Below, in pieces: positions 39,917-48,484 of a stretch of DNA of 64,000 nucleotides (position 1 is its first letter; each line of letters starts with the position of its first letter). Origin of the DNA: a virus; IMG/VR virus record IMGVR_UViG_3300031707_000008, positions 1-64,000 of that record. The stretch is one strand, 5' to 3'. The notes under the pieces are model-generated. The model did no database searches. It saw nothing but the letters and a program-made list of their open reading frames with translations, and was not told where the DNA came from. The position numbers and the translations under genes were made by a program.

Positions 39917-41602
39917 ATGTGTTCGGTTGGAGGTTTTATTGTACACGAATTTAATCTTGCGAATGCTTCAAGAATTCAGCGGATTTTGTCTAGATTCGAT
40001 TCTTTGATTTTAGAAGGGACTGAACGCGGAAGAGATGCATGGGGGAGTGTCTTGTTGTGGAAGGACGGGGAAGCATTCCATAAGTTGGTGTCAAAGGGAA
40101 TTGGTTGTGCGACTTCTGAAGAACTTGAAAACAAAATGTGGAAGGGCATTCGGGAATTTTTAACTACATCGCCTAAAGCAAAACTTGTTGCAGGCATTTT
40201 TAATAATCGTGCAGAACCCACAACAGAATGGATCAAAGAGAAAACTCTTGAAACGGTACAACCGTTTTCGTTTGGTGATATTGATCTTGCGCATAATGGT
40301 ACGATCGCGAACGATAAGGATTTGTACGCAACGTTGGGTTTACCTGTCGGTAGTGTGGATTCTCAAGTTCTCCCCCGAGTATTGCAATCGAATTGGTCAC
40401 CGAATGCGCATAGACACTTGGGTGAGTTGTGGAATTTATTCACGAATACTGTAAAGGGGAGTTTTGCAATTACTTTCTTGCATAAGGCAGATCCTGAGGC
40501 ACTTTACGTTGGTACAAACTATAAACCGTTGTTTTTGATTCGCGATCGACAACTTGATACGACGTTTGTCACTTCGATCCCGCATACATACTCAATTTTT
40601 AGCGAACGTTCTGCAGCAGAACAAGTTTCTCCATATTCGTGGATGCGCTTAACTGCTAAAAGAGAAGTTGAATCATGTGATTTGTGGACGGAAGAATCTT
40701 TGTTACCTTGCACACAAGAAGATTTGATGTCTCTTAAACCTCGCCCTGTCGTTGTCATTTGCAGTGGAGGTTTGGACTCAGTAACAGCCGCCACTTTATA
40801 TGTAAAGGATTCACGAAGAATCTTTAACGTACACTTGTTTCATGCATTATACAAATGTAATGCAGAAACAAGTGAAATTTCTGCTATAGAACGTGTTGCC
40901 AACACTTTAGGAGTTCCTTATGTGACCGCGTGTGTTCCTTTCTTCAAGGAATGGGGGCATTCTCCGATCTTAGATGACAACGTCACCGATTACTCGCATC
41001 GTAATGCTGGCGAGAGTGGAGCGGAATTTGCCTTCGAATGGGTCCCTGCACGAAATCTTGTATTGTACGCGATGGGGTTGGCTTACTTGGAAACGTTAGG
41101 TGGTGGAGAGTTAATTTCCGGAATCAATTTGGAGGAAGCGGGTGCGTATCCCGATAACGAACAAGCTTTTATACGAGCTTTACGCAAAGTTGTTCCCTTT
41201 GCAGTGCGTGCTTACATCAACATTCGATTGCAATTACCGGTTGCAAATTTGATGAAGCACGAGATCGTGAAGTTGGGAATTGGTCTTGATGCGCCTCTTC
41301 AACATACATGGAGTTGTTACAATAGTGCAAAACAACATTGTGGATCGTGTGGTCCTTGTTACATGAGACAAAGAGCTTTTGCGATGAATCACGCGATCGA
41401 CCCCGTTGATTACAAGTTTGTTCCTGAAGGTTTGTGGAAAGATTGTGAAACTTGGGTTGTTGCCCAAAAACGAATTGTTGTCAGCAAAGACTTTCAAGAA
41501 TTGTTAGCAATGGTGAGGTTGCAATGTCAGATGCAATCCTATCCGTTGGAAGTATTTGGACGCGCGTTGACGCAGTCAATCCCAACGGTTCAGCAAGAAT
41601 AA
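39917..41602 (+). CDS. Gat-QueC fusion, archaeosine-type synthase
   Basis: A 561-residue protein. Cys2 (MCSVGGFI) begins a class II glutamine amidotransferase domain (about residues 1-270; ERGRDAWGS, DLAHNGTI). From about residue 275 a QueC domain follows: VVICSGGLDSVTAATL (PP-loop), WVPARNLVLYAMGLAYLE, AYPDN and the zinc cluster C-x8-CGSCGPC. In archaea and in phages such as 9g, Gat-QueC proteins make the 7-amidino group of archaeosine. It predicts 2'-deoxyarchaeosine in this phage's DNA, possibly with preQ0 as intermediate. Confidence 0.92.
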   Translation: MCSVGGFIVHEFNLANASRIQRILSRFDSLILEGTERGRDAWGSVLLWKDGEAFHKLVSKGIGCATSEELENKMWKGIREFLTTSPKAKLVAGIFNNRAEPTTEWIKEKTLETVQPFSFGDIDLAHNGTIANDKDLYATLGLPVGSVDSQVLPRVLQSNWSPNAHRHLGELWNLFTNTVKGSFAITFLHKADPEALYVGTNYKPLFLIRDRQLDTTFVTSIPHTYSIFSERSAAEQVSPYSWMRLTAKREVESCDLWTEESLLPCTQEDLMSLKPRPVVVICSGGLDSVTAATLYVKDSRRIFNVHLFHALYKCNAETSEISAIERVANTLGVPYVTACVPFFKEWGHSPILDDNVTDYSHRNAGESGAEFAFEWVPARNLVLYAMGLAYLETLGGGELISGINLEEAGAYPDNEQAFIRALRKVVPFAVRAYINIRLQLPVANLMKHEIVKLGIGLDAPLQHTWSCYNSAKQHCGSCGPCYMRQRAFAMNHAIDPVDYKFVPEGLWKDCETWVVAQKRIVVSKDFQELLAMVRLQCQMQSYPLEVFGRALTQSIPTVQQE

Positions 41603-42942
41603 TTGAATTGGTAGATGAAGCATCTTCCTTTCTGGTAGAGGGGCATTGGTATGCCGAAGTTTATCGTATGCGTTTATGGGATGGGAAGAAACATCTTTAC
41701 CACAAGGGTTTCAAACGGTTCCCCGCTGGATTAACTTCTCGTGTAAAAGTGCATTTGGAAGCGAATGGTTTCTCGGTTGCAATCACATCGGAAATACGTC
41801 GCCCGCGTTTAAGTCCTTTCTCGCGAGAAGCGTTACGACTTCGTGGAATTGAATTGCGCCCTTATCAGATTGAAGCTATTACGAATTGTATAAACCAACA
41901 ACGGGGTTTTGTAGAATCTCCACCGGGTTCCGGAAAGACTGAAATTATTTGTGCAATTTCTAAGATTCTAAACCAATATGGTTTGCGTGTACTCGTTTTA
42001 ACACATGCTCAAGAAATTTTTGAACAATTAATCGAGCGATTCGATATGCGGAATGACGTGCGTGTAGGCAAAATTCAATCAAAGAATTTTTGTGACCCCA
42101 CACAATTCCCTGTTGTAGTGGGTATGATTCCAACAATGGGTTTGCGTGCACGTGGTAGTATTACGACTGCCTTGTCGCAATACTTGAGTTTTTTTCATTG
42201 TTGCGTTTCAGATGAATGTCATCATGAAGCTGCGGATTCTTGGTATCGCGTGGTGATGCATTGTCCGGCTACGTGGAGATTTGGTTTTTCGGCAACTCCC
42301 ACGAAACGCGGTGACGGTCGTGACATAATGTTAGTTGGTGCAACAGGGGAGTGTCTTTTTCGGATTTCTGCAAAGGAACTTGTTGAATTGGGTTTTGTCG
42401 TTCCACCCACGTGCGTTTTCTTTAACGTAAAACGAAATCACGCTTCCGATATGTCTTTTGCGGAAATTGAAGATCAATTTATTGTTCACAATGATATAAG
42501 AAATCGTCAGATTTTGAACGTTACTAGAAAGGCGGTTGAAGCTGGGGAGCAAGTTTTGATTCGTGTGCGAAGAATCGAACACGGCGTTACTCTAAGTGCA
42601 ATGAGTGAATTTCCCTTTGTCTCAGGGCAAAGTGATAGTAACGATCGACGGGAGACTTTACGTGATTTTCGTGAAGGAAGAACGCGCGCGATTATATCCA
42701 CAGTTTTGGGTGAAGGAGTGGATATTCCTGCAATTGATGTTGTGATTAATGCCGCTGGTGGGGAGTCTCGAATTCAGACCGAACAACTGCTTGGTCGGGG
42801 GATGCGCTTGAGGGAAGGGAAGACATACTTCAAGTATTTTGATTTTAATGATCAAACACGTTTGTTACAAAAGCAAGCCAACCACCGGAAGCACGCGATA
42901 GAGGAATTGGGATTTCAAGTACATTTGGAGGAAGTGAAATGA
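41524..42942 (+). CDS. SF2 DNA helicase, UvsW-like
   Basis: A 472-residue protein; ATG 41524 follows GGTGAGGTTGC inside the end of Gat-QueC. Motifs are complete: SPPGSGKTE (Walker A), SDECHH (DExH), GFSATPT (III), ISTVLGEGVDIPAID (V) and EQLLGRGMRLREGK (VI). An N-terminal domain of about 100 residues (YRMRLWDGKKHLY) resembles the DNA-binding start of T4 UvsW. It probably unwinds recombination and origin intermediates. Confidence 0.88.
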   Translation: MSDAILSVGSIWTRVDAVNPNGSARIIELVDEASSFLVEGHWYAEVYRMRLWDGKKHLYHKGFKRFPAGLTSRVKVHLEANGFSVAITSEIRRPRLSPFSREALRLRGIELRPYQIEAITNCINQQRGFVESPPGSGKTEIICAISKILNQYGLRVLVLTHAQEIFEQLIERFDMRNDVRVGKIQSKNFCDPTQFPVVVGMIPTMGLRARGSITTALSQYLSFFHCCVSDECHHEAADSWYRVVMHCPATWRFGFSATPTKRGDGRDIMLVGATGECLFRISAKELVELGFVVPPTCVFFNVKRNHASDMSFAEIEDQFIVHNDIRNRQILNVTRKAVEAGEQVLIRVRRIEHGVTLSAMSEFPFVSGQSDSNDRRETLRDFREGRTRAIISTVLGEGVDIPAIDVVINAAGGESRIQTEQLLGRGMRLREGKTYFKYFDFNDQTRLLQKQANHRKHAIEELGFQVHLEEVK

Positions 42943-43205
42943 TTGCACGCGCTTTCGGGTTGCTCCCACAGCAAATTGGCATACAACGTAATTGGTTGGA
43001 ACCGGGTCAGTATAACGTATTTGATTGGATTATCCGACGAAGGTTTTTTTATTGTGAAATTTGTGGAACACGAAAAGGTTTCCCGGATACACTTACGAAA
43101 GAAATTGCGCAAAAATGTGGTTGGGGGTGTGGTGGGGTTGCTACGCGTGAATGTTTTGTTACGAAACATGTAAAGCGTTACCCCCGAAGGAGGATACCTC
43201 GATGA
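42939..43205 (+). CDS. Small zinc-binding-like hypothetical protein
   Basis: An 88-residue protein; ATG 42939 follows GGAGGAAGTGAA and overlaps the helicase stop. FYCEICGTRKGFPD and CGWGCGG give two Cys pairs; the end is very basic (KHVKRYPRRRIPR). A zinc-bound nucleic-acid-binding role is possible. No family recognised. Confidence 0.65.
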   Translation: MIARAFGLLPQQIGIQRNWLEPGQYNVFDWIIRRRFFYCEICGTRKGFPDTLTKEIAQKCGWGCGGVATRECFVTKHVKRYPRRRIPR

Positions 43206-43996
43206 GAAGGAATTGTTTGATGTTGTTTACGTTATTGTGGGGTTTGCTTGCATTTTTGGGGTGCGGTATTTTGAAACAAAACCTGCCTGTCGCAATTGCA
43301 CTTGAGGATACCATAACGGCAATTTTTACACCGGATACTTCGTTGGCAATTGCTTTTGAAGACTTCTTGTACGATCCAGAAGCGTTTGCTAAACGCGTCC
43401 CCGCTGCAGTTTTGGCACAAGTCGATACCGTAGATGCACATCTTGTTTTCTTTGGTTCAGTTAGTGGATTAACTAAAACGTTTCTTTATTCAGCTCTCCA
43501 ACCCGACACACTAAAGATGAACGTTATTGGAGTGGTTGATAGTTGTCTCCCTTCGAAACGTTATACCTATCCTGTAAAATTATTGAATGGGAGAAGACAC
43601 TATTATGCAGCGAAGGCTGAGTGGGTTCCCGCACACGGATCTCAATCACCATTTTCATCACTTGTAAGTATCATGACGGTTAATTTTACACAAGGTGCAA
43701 CTCAACCTGCTTTAATTGAACGTGTAGATTCTGTTACGATTCCTCACGTGAAATACACGCAATTGTGGGTGTGGACAACAAATCCGTATTGGGAAATTTC
43801 GTGGACACTGTCACCTACACGCGAGAAAGTTTTGGGATCGTGCTCGCACTACGATGTGTACAAACCGTTGTGTTTTTTAAACCTTTCCGACTTGGTTTTT
43901 CTCGCTAGAAAGCCTTACACGCTAACAGATTTGGTGTGGTTCGCGGGATCTTATCAAAAACCAACTTGTGATACACTCGAAATGATTAACCCGTAG
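43202..43996 (+). CDS. Lipoprotein of unknown function, 264 aa
   Basis: ATG 43202 follows CGAAGGAGGATACCTCG. The signal is classical: MRRN, hydrophobic CLMLFTLLWGLLAFLG, lipobox Leu-Gly-Cys at about residue 21. The mature part is beta-rich with aromatic residues (YTQLWVWTTNPYWEISWTLSP). It is the second phage lipoprotein of the window (the other is at 16147). Membrane-anchored phage lipoproteins often block superinfection, which is a hypothesis here. Confidence 0.7.
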   Translation: MRRNCLMLFTLLWGLLAFLGCGILKQNLPVAIALEDTITAIFTPDTSLAIAFEDFLYDPEAFAKRVPAAVLAQVDTVDAHLVFFGSVSGLTKTFLYSALQPDTLKMNVIGVVDSCLPSKRYTYPVKLLNGRRHYYAAKAEWVPAHGSQSPFSSLVSIMTVNFTQGATQPALIERVDSVTIPHVKYTQLWVWTTNPYWEISWTLSPTREKVLGSCSHYDVYKPLCFLNLSDLVFLARKPYTLTDLVWFAGSYQKPTCDTLEMINP

Positions 43997-44020
43997 TAAG
44001 TTTGAAGGGAGAATTCTGTT

Positions 44021-44287
44021 GTGTTTTTAAAGTTGATGTACTTCATGGGTCCCGGGTGCAATGCTTGTAGAATTTCTTTGCCAATTATACAACGTGTCGC
44101 AACGGAATTGTCACTGCCTTTGGAAGTTGTTGATGTGTTTTTGCACCCGGAAATATCGCATAAGTTTGGTGTGAGGAGTTTACCCACAACATTGATATTA
44201 TGCGATGACGAACCCGTTGATTTTTGGATAGGTTGTTTAGAGGAAGCCAATATGTTAAAGAGGTTGTTGGTGCATGTTGCGAAATGA
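44021..44287 (+). CDS. Thioredoxin/glutaredoxin-like protein
   Basis: An 88-residue protein (GTG start, GGGAGAATTC upstream). MYFMGPGCNACRISLPI carries the redox CxxC (CNAC), VRSLPTTLILCDDEPV the conserved cis-Pro, and DFWIGCLEEANMLKRLL the last helix. It probably supplies electrons to a phage or host reductase; no ribonucleotide reductase gene is in the window. Confidence 0.8.
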   Translation: MFLKLMYFMGPGCNACRISLPIIQRVATELSLPLEVVDVFLHPEISHKFGVRSLPTTLILCDDEPVDFWIGCLEEANMLKRLLVHVAK

Positions 44288-44855
44288 AAATTTACGCACA
44301 ATCGACTTTATGCGCGCGTATCAAGAAGTGCGCCATGCGTTTGGAGACGATTCGTATTATTGCATGCGTGATCCACTTCAGCATCCGCGTTTTGAAATAT
44401 TCGAAAAAGCTCGTCAAAATGCTGATGTGGTGGGGGCAAACTACCGAAGTTTTGTGATGGCTTCTTTTCATGTGTTTAAAAAAATTGTCTTCCCGGAAAT
44501 GTTGATTGGCAGAGTTGCACAACAAATTTACTTGAATGCGCGTTTTTCCTTCAACAAATCCGTAGAGAATATATCTCGCGCACGCGAGATGACTGTAAAT
44601 GAAGCCTTAATAGAACAACTTCATGTATTTGACGATGTTGTAGACGTACGTGCATTCGTGTGCGATGAGAGCAATTGGGACAAGTTTCTTAACGATGCGG
44701 TTTTAGTTACGTTGATGCGTGTACTTTGTGTAGAACCCGAAAGTGAATTGAAATTATCTTCAGAGGCCTTCTTGCAAGATTGTTCTCCCGAGTGGTTGTG
44801 TGGTTTGCGGTTGTTGAAGGATAAATTTATTAATACATACGCGAGATTTGTTTGA
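44274..44855 (+). CDS. Hypothetical helical protein, 193 aa
   Basis: ATG 44274 overlaps the redoxin gene. The protein is mostly helical (VMASFHVFKKIVFPEMLIGRVAQQIYLNARF, SREMTVNEALIEQL-like stretches) with several Cys and ends LKDKFINTYARFV. No motif is recognised. It sits in a run of small genes before the recombination genes and shares their orientation. Confidence 0.65.
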   Translation: MLRNENLRTIDFMRAYQEVRHAFGDDSYYCMRDPLQHPRFEIFEKARQNADVVGANYRSFVMASFHVFKKIVFPEMLIGRVAQQIYLNARFSFNKSVENISRAREMTVNEALIEQLHVFDDVVDVRAFVCDESNWDKFLNDAVLVTLMRVLCVEPESELKLSSEAFLQDCSPEWLCGLRLLKDKFINTYARFV

Positions 44856-44889
44856 ACAAAACGTATATTATTAGTATAGGAGGTTGTTT

Positions 44890-45132
44890 GTGTGGGAGTT
44901 TGAAAAAGATTCATTTGCGTTGAAGGATGACAAGTTGTCGCATATGGGTATGTGTTTTCTTTTTATGCATATACTTTATAGATTAGATGTTATTTATTTT
45001 CCTGCGGGGGTACTCGTCTTTGGATGTGGAATCTTTGTAGAGATTTATCAAGTATACGTAAAAGTTGCGAAAGTTTCGTTGCACGATATTGCGTACAACT
45101 TCTTCGGGATTATATTGGCTGGGTGGTTTTGA
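44890..45132 (+). CDS. Small membrane protein, VanZ/YfiM-like
   Basis: An 80-residue protein; GTG 44890 follows AGGAGGTTGTTT. DKLSHMGMCFLFMHILYRL, AGVLVFGCGIFVEIYQVY and SLHDIAYNFFGIILAGWF give three short membrane helices with the DK.xH, GxxxEIxQ and DxxxNxxG positions seen in VanZ-like and YfiM-like proteins. Function in phage is unknown. Confidence 0.6.
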   Translation: MWEFEKDSFALKDDKLSHMGMCFLFMHILYRLDVIYFPAGVLVFGCGIFVEIYQVYVKVAKVSLHDIAYNFFGIILAGWF

Positions 45133-45242
45133 TTCCAAAGGATTTTTTTCTTGAGTTTTTTTGTGGGTGACGTTGGTTTCTACCGTCCCACGACGTAAAC
45201 CTTAATCCTATGGGATTTAGGTAGGCTTTGGGAGGTCTGCGA

Positions 45243-45422
45243 TTGGATGAGGTAACTGTAAGTTTGTTGATGCGGGAAAGGACAAACTATCTTGAAATTT
45301 GGACATTTTCACTTGCGACAGGGAAGGTAATAATAAAACGTGTTCTCACGCGTGTTATTCGGAAGAAGTCTGATGAATGGATACTCGTTCACGAAGGAGC
45401 GATTCTTGATGCAAAATCGTAA
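45243..45422 (+). CDS. Small basic hypothetical protein, 59 aa
   Basis: A TTG start at 45243 follows TGGGAGGTCTGCGA; the frame is open earlier but lacks a site. The product reads LDEVTVSLLMRERTNYLEIW and then a basic KVIIKRVLTRVIRKKSDEW. It overlaps the next gene by 14 bp. Upstream, 45133-45242 has a small hairpin (CCTTAATCC/GGGATTTAGG) but no other gene. No family recognised. Confidence 0.5.
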   Translation: MDEVTVSLLMRERTNYLEIWTFSLATGKVIIKRVLTRVIRKKSDEWILVHEGAILDAKS

Positions 45423-45732
45423 CTGGGAAGGATTGCGTCGTCGAATGTTGTTGGCGGAGAATCAATCCTTTACAGGGAAAGATATTTTACGAATGATGGT
45501 GGAACTCGATCAAAAGTTAAGTGAGACTCCCGGAGAGTTGTTAAAACATGTTGGTGTTGGGGAGCGTTTACAATTGTTGACTGCCTTGATTGATTCTTTG
45601 TTGAAAGAGACTCGTGAACTTTCGCGTGACGAATTGAGTTGTTATGTCGAACATATCGAAAGTGTCCGCGAAAGTCTGCGACGAGTGCATGAAGGCAAAT
45701 CAATTGACAATTCTTCAGAAAGTAATTCCTGA
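45409..45732 (+). CDS. Helical hypothetical protein, 107 aa
   Basis: ATG 45409 follows CGAAGGAGCGATTCTTG. The protein is charged and almost all helical (RRRMLLAENQSFTGKDILRMMVELDQKLSETPGELLKHV), with coiled-coil character near the C-terminus (SCYVEHIESVRESLRRVHEG). No family recognised. Possibly a small assembly or nucleic-acid-binding factor. Confidence 0.65.
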   Translation: MQNRNWEGLRRRMLLAENQSFTGKDILRMMVELDQKLSETPGELLKHVGVGERLQLLTALIDSLLKETRELSRDELSCYVEHIESVRESLRRVHEGKSIDNSSESNS

Positions 45733-45749
45733 ACGTCAAGGATGTGTGA

Positions 45750-45947
45750 ATGCAAACACCCCAAAATGAGTTCATGTTGTTTATGATGTCGAATATGGTG
45801 GTGTCGATTTTTATGTGTGTTGCTTTGAGAATTTTTATGCTTTCTGCAGGATTTCTTGAAGTGACGTTTTTGAAGGTTTGCGTTGGTGTATTTGCTTGGA
45901 TTTTTTTACAGTTGTTGTGGGTGATTGTGAGGGCAAAATGTCAATAA
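45750..45947 (+). CDS. Small membrane protein, 65 aa
   Basis: ATG 45750 follows AAGGATGTGTGA. Two adjoining hydrophobic segments (MLFMMSNMVVSIFMCVALRIFML and LKVCVGVFAWIFLQLLWVIV) fill the protein, with a basic end. It overlaps the next gene by ten bases. No family recognised. Confidence 0.6.
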   Translation: MQTPQNEFMLFMMSNMVVSIFMCVALRIFMLSAGFLEVTFLKVCVGVFAWIFLQLLWVIVRAKCQ

Positions 45948-46171
45948 AGTGCAATTGTAATTTTTGTCGTTTGCAAGATCTCCGACGAGAGGCAAAGCGC
46001 GAAGGAAAAAAACTATCCGTTTTTAGCGATGTGTGTTGGGGTGCGTATGTTTATATACATCCGAAGAATGTCATTATAGATAAGTCAATGATTGCTACAT
46101 CTGTAGTTGAAAAATATTTAGTTATGTGGCAACCAGCGTTGTCTAATCATTGTGTTGGAGGTGTTCAATGA
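45938..46171 (+). CDS. Small Cys-rich hypothetical protein, 77 aa
   Basis: ATG 45938 follows GAGGGCAAA within the preceding gene. The N-terminus SIKCNCNFCRLQDLRREAKREGKKL carries CxC and CxxxxC-like spacing, followed by WGAYVYIHPKNVII. A metal site is possible. It overlaps the nuclease gene that follows, suggesting coupled translation. Confidence 0.6.
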   Translation: MSIKCNCNFCRLQDLRREAKREGKKLSVFSDVCWGAYVYIHPKNVIIDKSMIATSVVEKYLVMWQPALSNHCVGGVQ

Positions 46172-47499
46172 ACAACTCGTGGAAGGTCTTGCACCTTTCC
46201 GACCTTCATTTTTCGCGGCGTAATTACGATGAACTTTACAAAATCATAGATGAACAGGTTCGTCCGCGTGTAGAGGAAAGTGATGTCATTGTATTTGCGG
46301 GTGATTTGTGGGAACATCTCGTGCCTAATAACGAACTCCCATTCGAAGGCGTTATGGAGTTGTTGACGTCTTTGTTCTTTAACAAACGTCTTGTTGTGTT
46401 ATATGGCACCCCCAACCACGACGTCGCAGGATCATTGGGTTTTCTCAGAAGTTTACCACAAGCAATAATTGTTGACTACCCCACGATGGTCAACTTTGGT
46501 GATCCTTCAAATCCTTCACGTGGAGAAATTTATTTCGCTTGCTGCCCAGGCAATACACCTTACGCTGAAGCAATTGAGTTTTTCGACAAGGTTAAACATA
46601 AAGCACGTACAATCGCTGTTGCACATCACCATCTCTGGGGGGCAAATTTATCGGCGGGGATCTTGCCCCCCACGACCGAGGTATTACTTCCTGAACACTT
46701 TAAGGATTTCGCTGCCGCTATGCTAGGTCACATTCATAAACCTCAAGTACATGCCATTTCTCGAAAAACACTTCGATTGGAAAATCTAGAGAGTCATTCT
46801 GAATCTCCCACATCCCCGTGTGTCTATACGCCACCGTTGCAAATAATTCCGATTGCCTATTCGGGCTCGCTAATTCAGCTAACATCAGGGGAGTTAGAAG
46901 AGAAAACATTCTTTCTTTGGGAGTTTTGCACGGAACTCGATCCTCATATAGGGACGCCTGCTTGTGATGTGACATCAGTGCAGTCACAAATAATTGCTGA
47001 ATCGGGGGGTTTATTCGCGAGACGCATCACCGCGTATCCAACTTTCGCCGTCCCAATTTTGAAAGAAGAATTTGATCTTACGACATGCTCTTTAGAACAA
47101 TGTTTTGAACGCGTTCGTCCTTTTATCAAAGGCGCACGCTTTTTTGTTACCGTAATTTCATCACCAAGTTGTTGGGGGAAAACCGAATCACAAACGCTTC
47201 GATTAAGGGCATTAGAGTTGGGGGCGGTAGAGGTTCAATTGACACTGGTGTACTCCCAACACATTGCTACACGCATGAGAGAGATTGCACTTGTCCCGGA
47301 AGATGAGAAATTCCGTATGTATTTTGCTTCTACGCAACGTGAATTGACTCCACATGTTTTGGAATTGTTACAAGCGTTGCAAGGTGAAAACCTTCTTGCG
47401 TGTGAGATTGCTTCTATGGAAAAACAACTAGTGCCCGGGAGTGTTTGTGAAAAACTTTTTGGTGAAGCTGTAATTCGAAAGAAAGTTAAACGCGATTGA
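46168..47499 (+). CDS. Mre11/SbcD-like nuclease (T4 gp47-like)
   Basis: A 443-residue protein; ATG 46168 follows GGAGGTGTTCA. Metallophosphoesterase motifs appear in order: LSDLHFS (D, H), FAGDLWEHL (D), GTPNHD (N, H), VAHHHLWG (H) and LGHIHKPQ (H, H). With the Rad50-like ATPase at 48471 it forms the recombination nuclease complex that processes DNA ends (gp46/gp47 in T4). Two small nucleotide-metabolism genes separate the two subunits. Confidence 0.88.
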   Translation: MNNSWKVLHLSDLHFSRRNYDELYKIIDEQVRPRVEESDVIVFAGDLWEHLVPNNELPFEGVMELLTSLFFNKRLVVLYGTPNHDVAGSLGFLRSLPQAIIVDYPTMVNFGDPSNPSRGEIYFACCPGNTPYAEAIEFFDKVKHKARTIAVAHHHLWGANLSAGILPPTTEVLLPEHFKDFAAAMLGHIHKPQVHAISRKTLRLENLESHSESPTSPCVYTPPLQIIPIAYSGSLIQLTSGELEEKTFFLWEFCTELDPHIGTPACDVTSVQSQIIAESGGLFARRITAYPTFAVPILKEEFDLTTCSLEQCFERVRPFIKGARFFVTVISSPSCWGKTESQTLRLRALELGAVEVQLTLVYSQHIATRMREIALVPEDEKFRMYFASTQRELTPHVLELLQALQGENLLACEIASMEKQLVPGSVCEKLFGEAVIRKKVKRD

Positions 47500-47546
47500 A
47501 AAAAGCTAAAATATTTTGAGAAGTGTTGTTGCAGGAGGGATGTCCG

Positions 47547-48077
47547 TTGACAGAACGAAGTGAGAGAGAGGCATTGAATAATTGCGAACCCGTCTTAACC
47601 CATGCGCAAATTCGTAAAGCAATTTTTCGGATTGCACGCGAAATTGATTCTCGGCATAATGGTCAAGAGGTTGAGTTCGTGGTAGTATTGAAGGGTGCGT
47701 TACCATTCTTTGCGTTCTTGTTAGTAGAATTGGTGGATTGTGGAGTTGGGTACAATTACCACTTTGTTCGAGAATTGCGTGGTGGAAGGGATGAATGTTT
47801 TCTTTTTTCACCCGCAACCGTGTTGGAAGGGAAGATTGTGATCATTGTGGAGGATATTGTAGACGAAGGACTCACATTGAAGCATTTGTTAAAAAGTATT
47901 TGTGGAGTTTGCAAACCTGCTTCAATTGAGATTGCTGCGCTGGTTTCTAGGCAAGATAACCACGATTTAAAGTTAGATTACACCGGGTTTACATTGCCAG
48001 CGGGATACTTATATGGCTTTGGTTTAGACATTAATGAACGTTTTCGTGATTTGTGCAACATTTATGTGTCGAAATGA
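47547..48077 (+). CDS. Phosphoribosyltransferase
   Basis: A 176-residue protein; TTG 47547 follows CAGGAGGGATGTCCG. FVVVLKGALPFFAFLLVEL and IVIIVEDIVDEGLTLKHLL (the PRPP-binding acidic pair then loop) and GYLYGFGLDINERFRDLCNIY match hypoxanthine phosphoribosyltransferases. It may salvage purines, or act on deazapurine precursors; substrate is not readable. Confidence 0.8.
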   Translation: MTERSEREALNNCEPVLTHAQIRKAIFRIAREIDSRHNGQEVEFVVVLKGALPFFAFLLVELVDCGVGYNYHFVRELRGGRDECFLFSPATVLEGKIVIIVEDIVDEGLTLKHLLKSICGVCKPASIEIAALVSRQDNHDLKLDYTGFTLPAGYLYGFGLDINERFRDLCNIYVSK

Positions 48078-48109
48078 GAGAAAATACATTTTTGCGGAGG
48101 AAATATCCT

Positions 48110-48484
48110 ATGTTGTGTGTATATGTTGCAGGAAAATATTCTGCTAATAGCGTTCTCGGGGTGTTTGAAAATATGCGTTTGGGGATGCAAATGTCCGCGA
48201 AACTTTTGCATTTAGGGTATGCTGTGTATTCTCCTTGGATGGACTATCATTTTAATTTGATGTCTCCTGAAGGGGAGATGTGTACTTTAGAGATGCTATA
48301 CGAAAACGGCTTGGCGTGGTTGGAAGTCTCTGACATTCTTTTCGTAATGCTCGATAGTAAAGATTCCGTTGGCGTTCAACAAGAAATAGCATTCGCAAAC
48401 GCCCACGGCATTCCTGTCGTTTTATATGACGTGTTCGAATTGCTTAAACGTTTTCCCCCGGAGGGACCAGATGCGACTCCGTAA
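48110..48484 (+). CDS. DUF4406-like nucleotide-binding protein
   Basis: A 124-residue protein; ATG 48110 follows GCGGAGGAAATATCCT. MLCVYVAGKYSAN, HLGYAVYSPWMDYH, DILFVMLDSKDSVGVQQEIAFANAHGIPVVLYD are the blocks of DUF4406, a relative of nucleoside deoxyribosyltransferases. Together with 14658 and 10494 it gives three nucleotide-sensing or -hydrolysing folds in one phage. It overlaps the Rad50-like gene. Confidence 0.75.
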   Translation: MLCVYVAGKYSANSVLGVFENMRLGMQMSAKLLHLGYAVYSPWMDYHFNLMSPEGEMCTLEMLYENGLAWLEVSDILFVMLDSKDSVGVQQEIAFANAHGIPVVLYDVFELLKRFPPEGPDATP

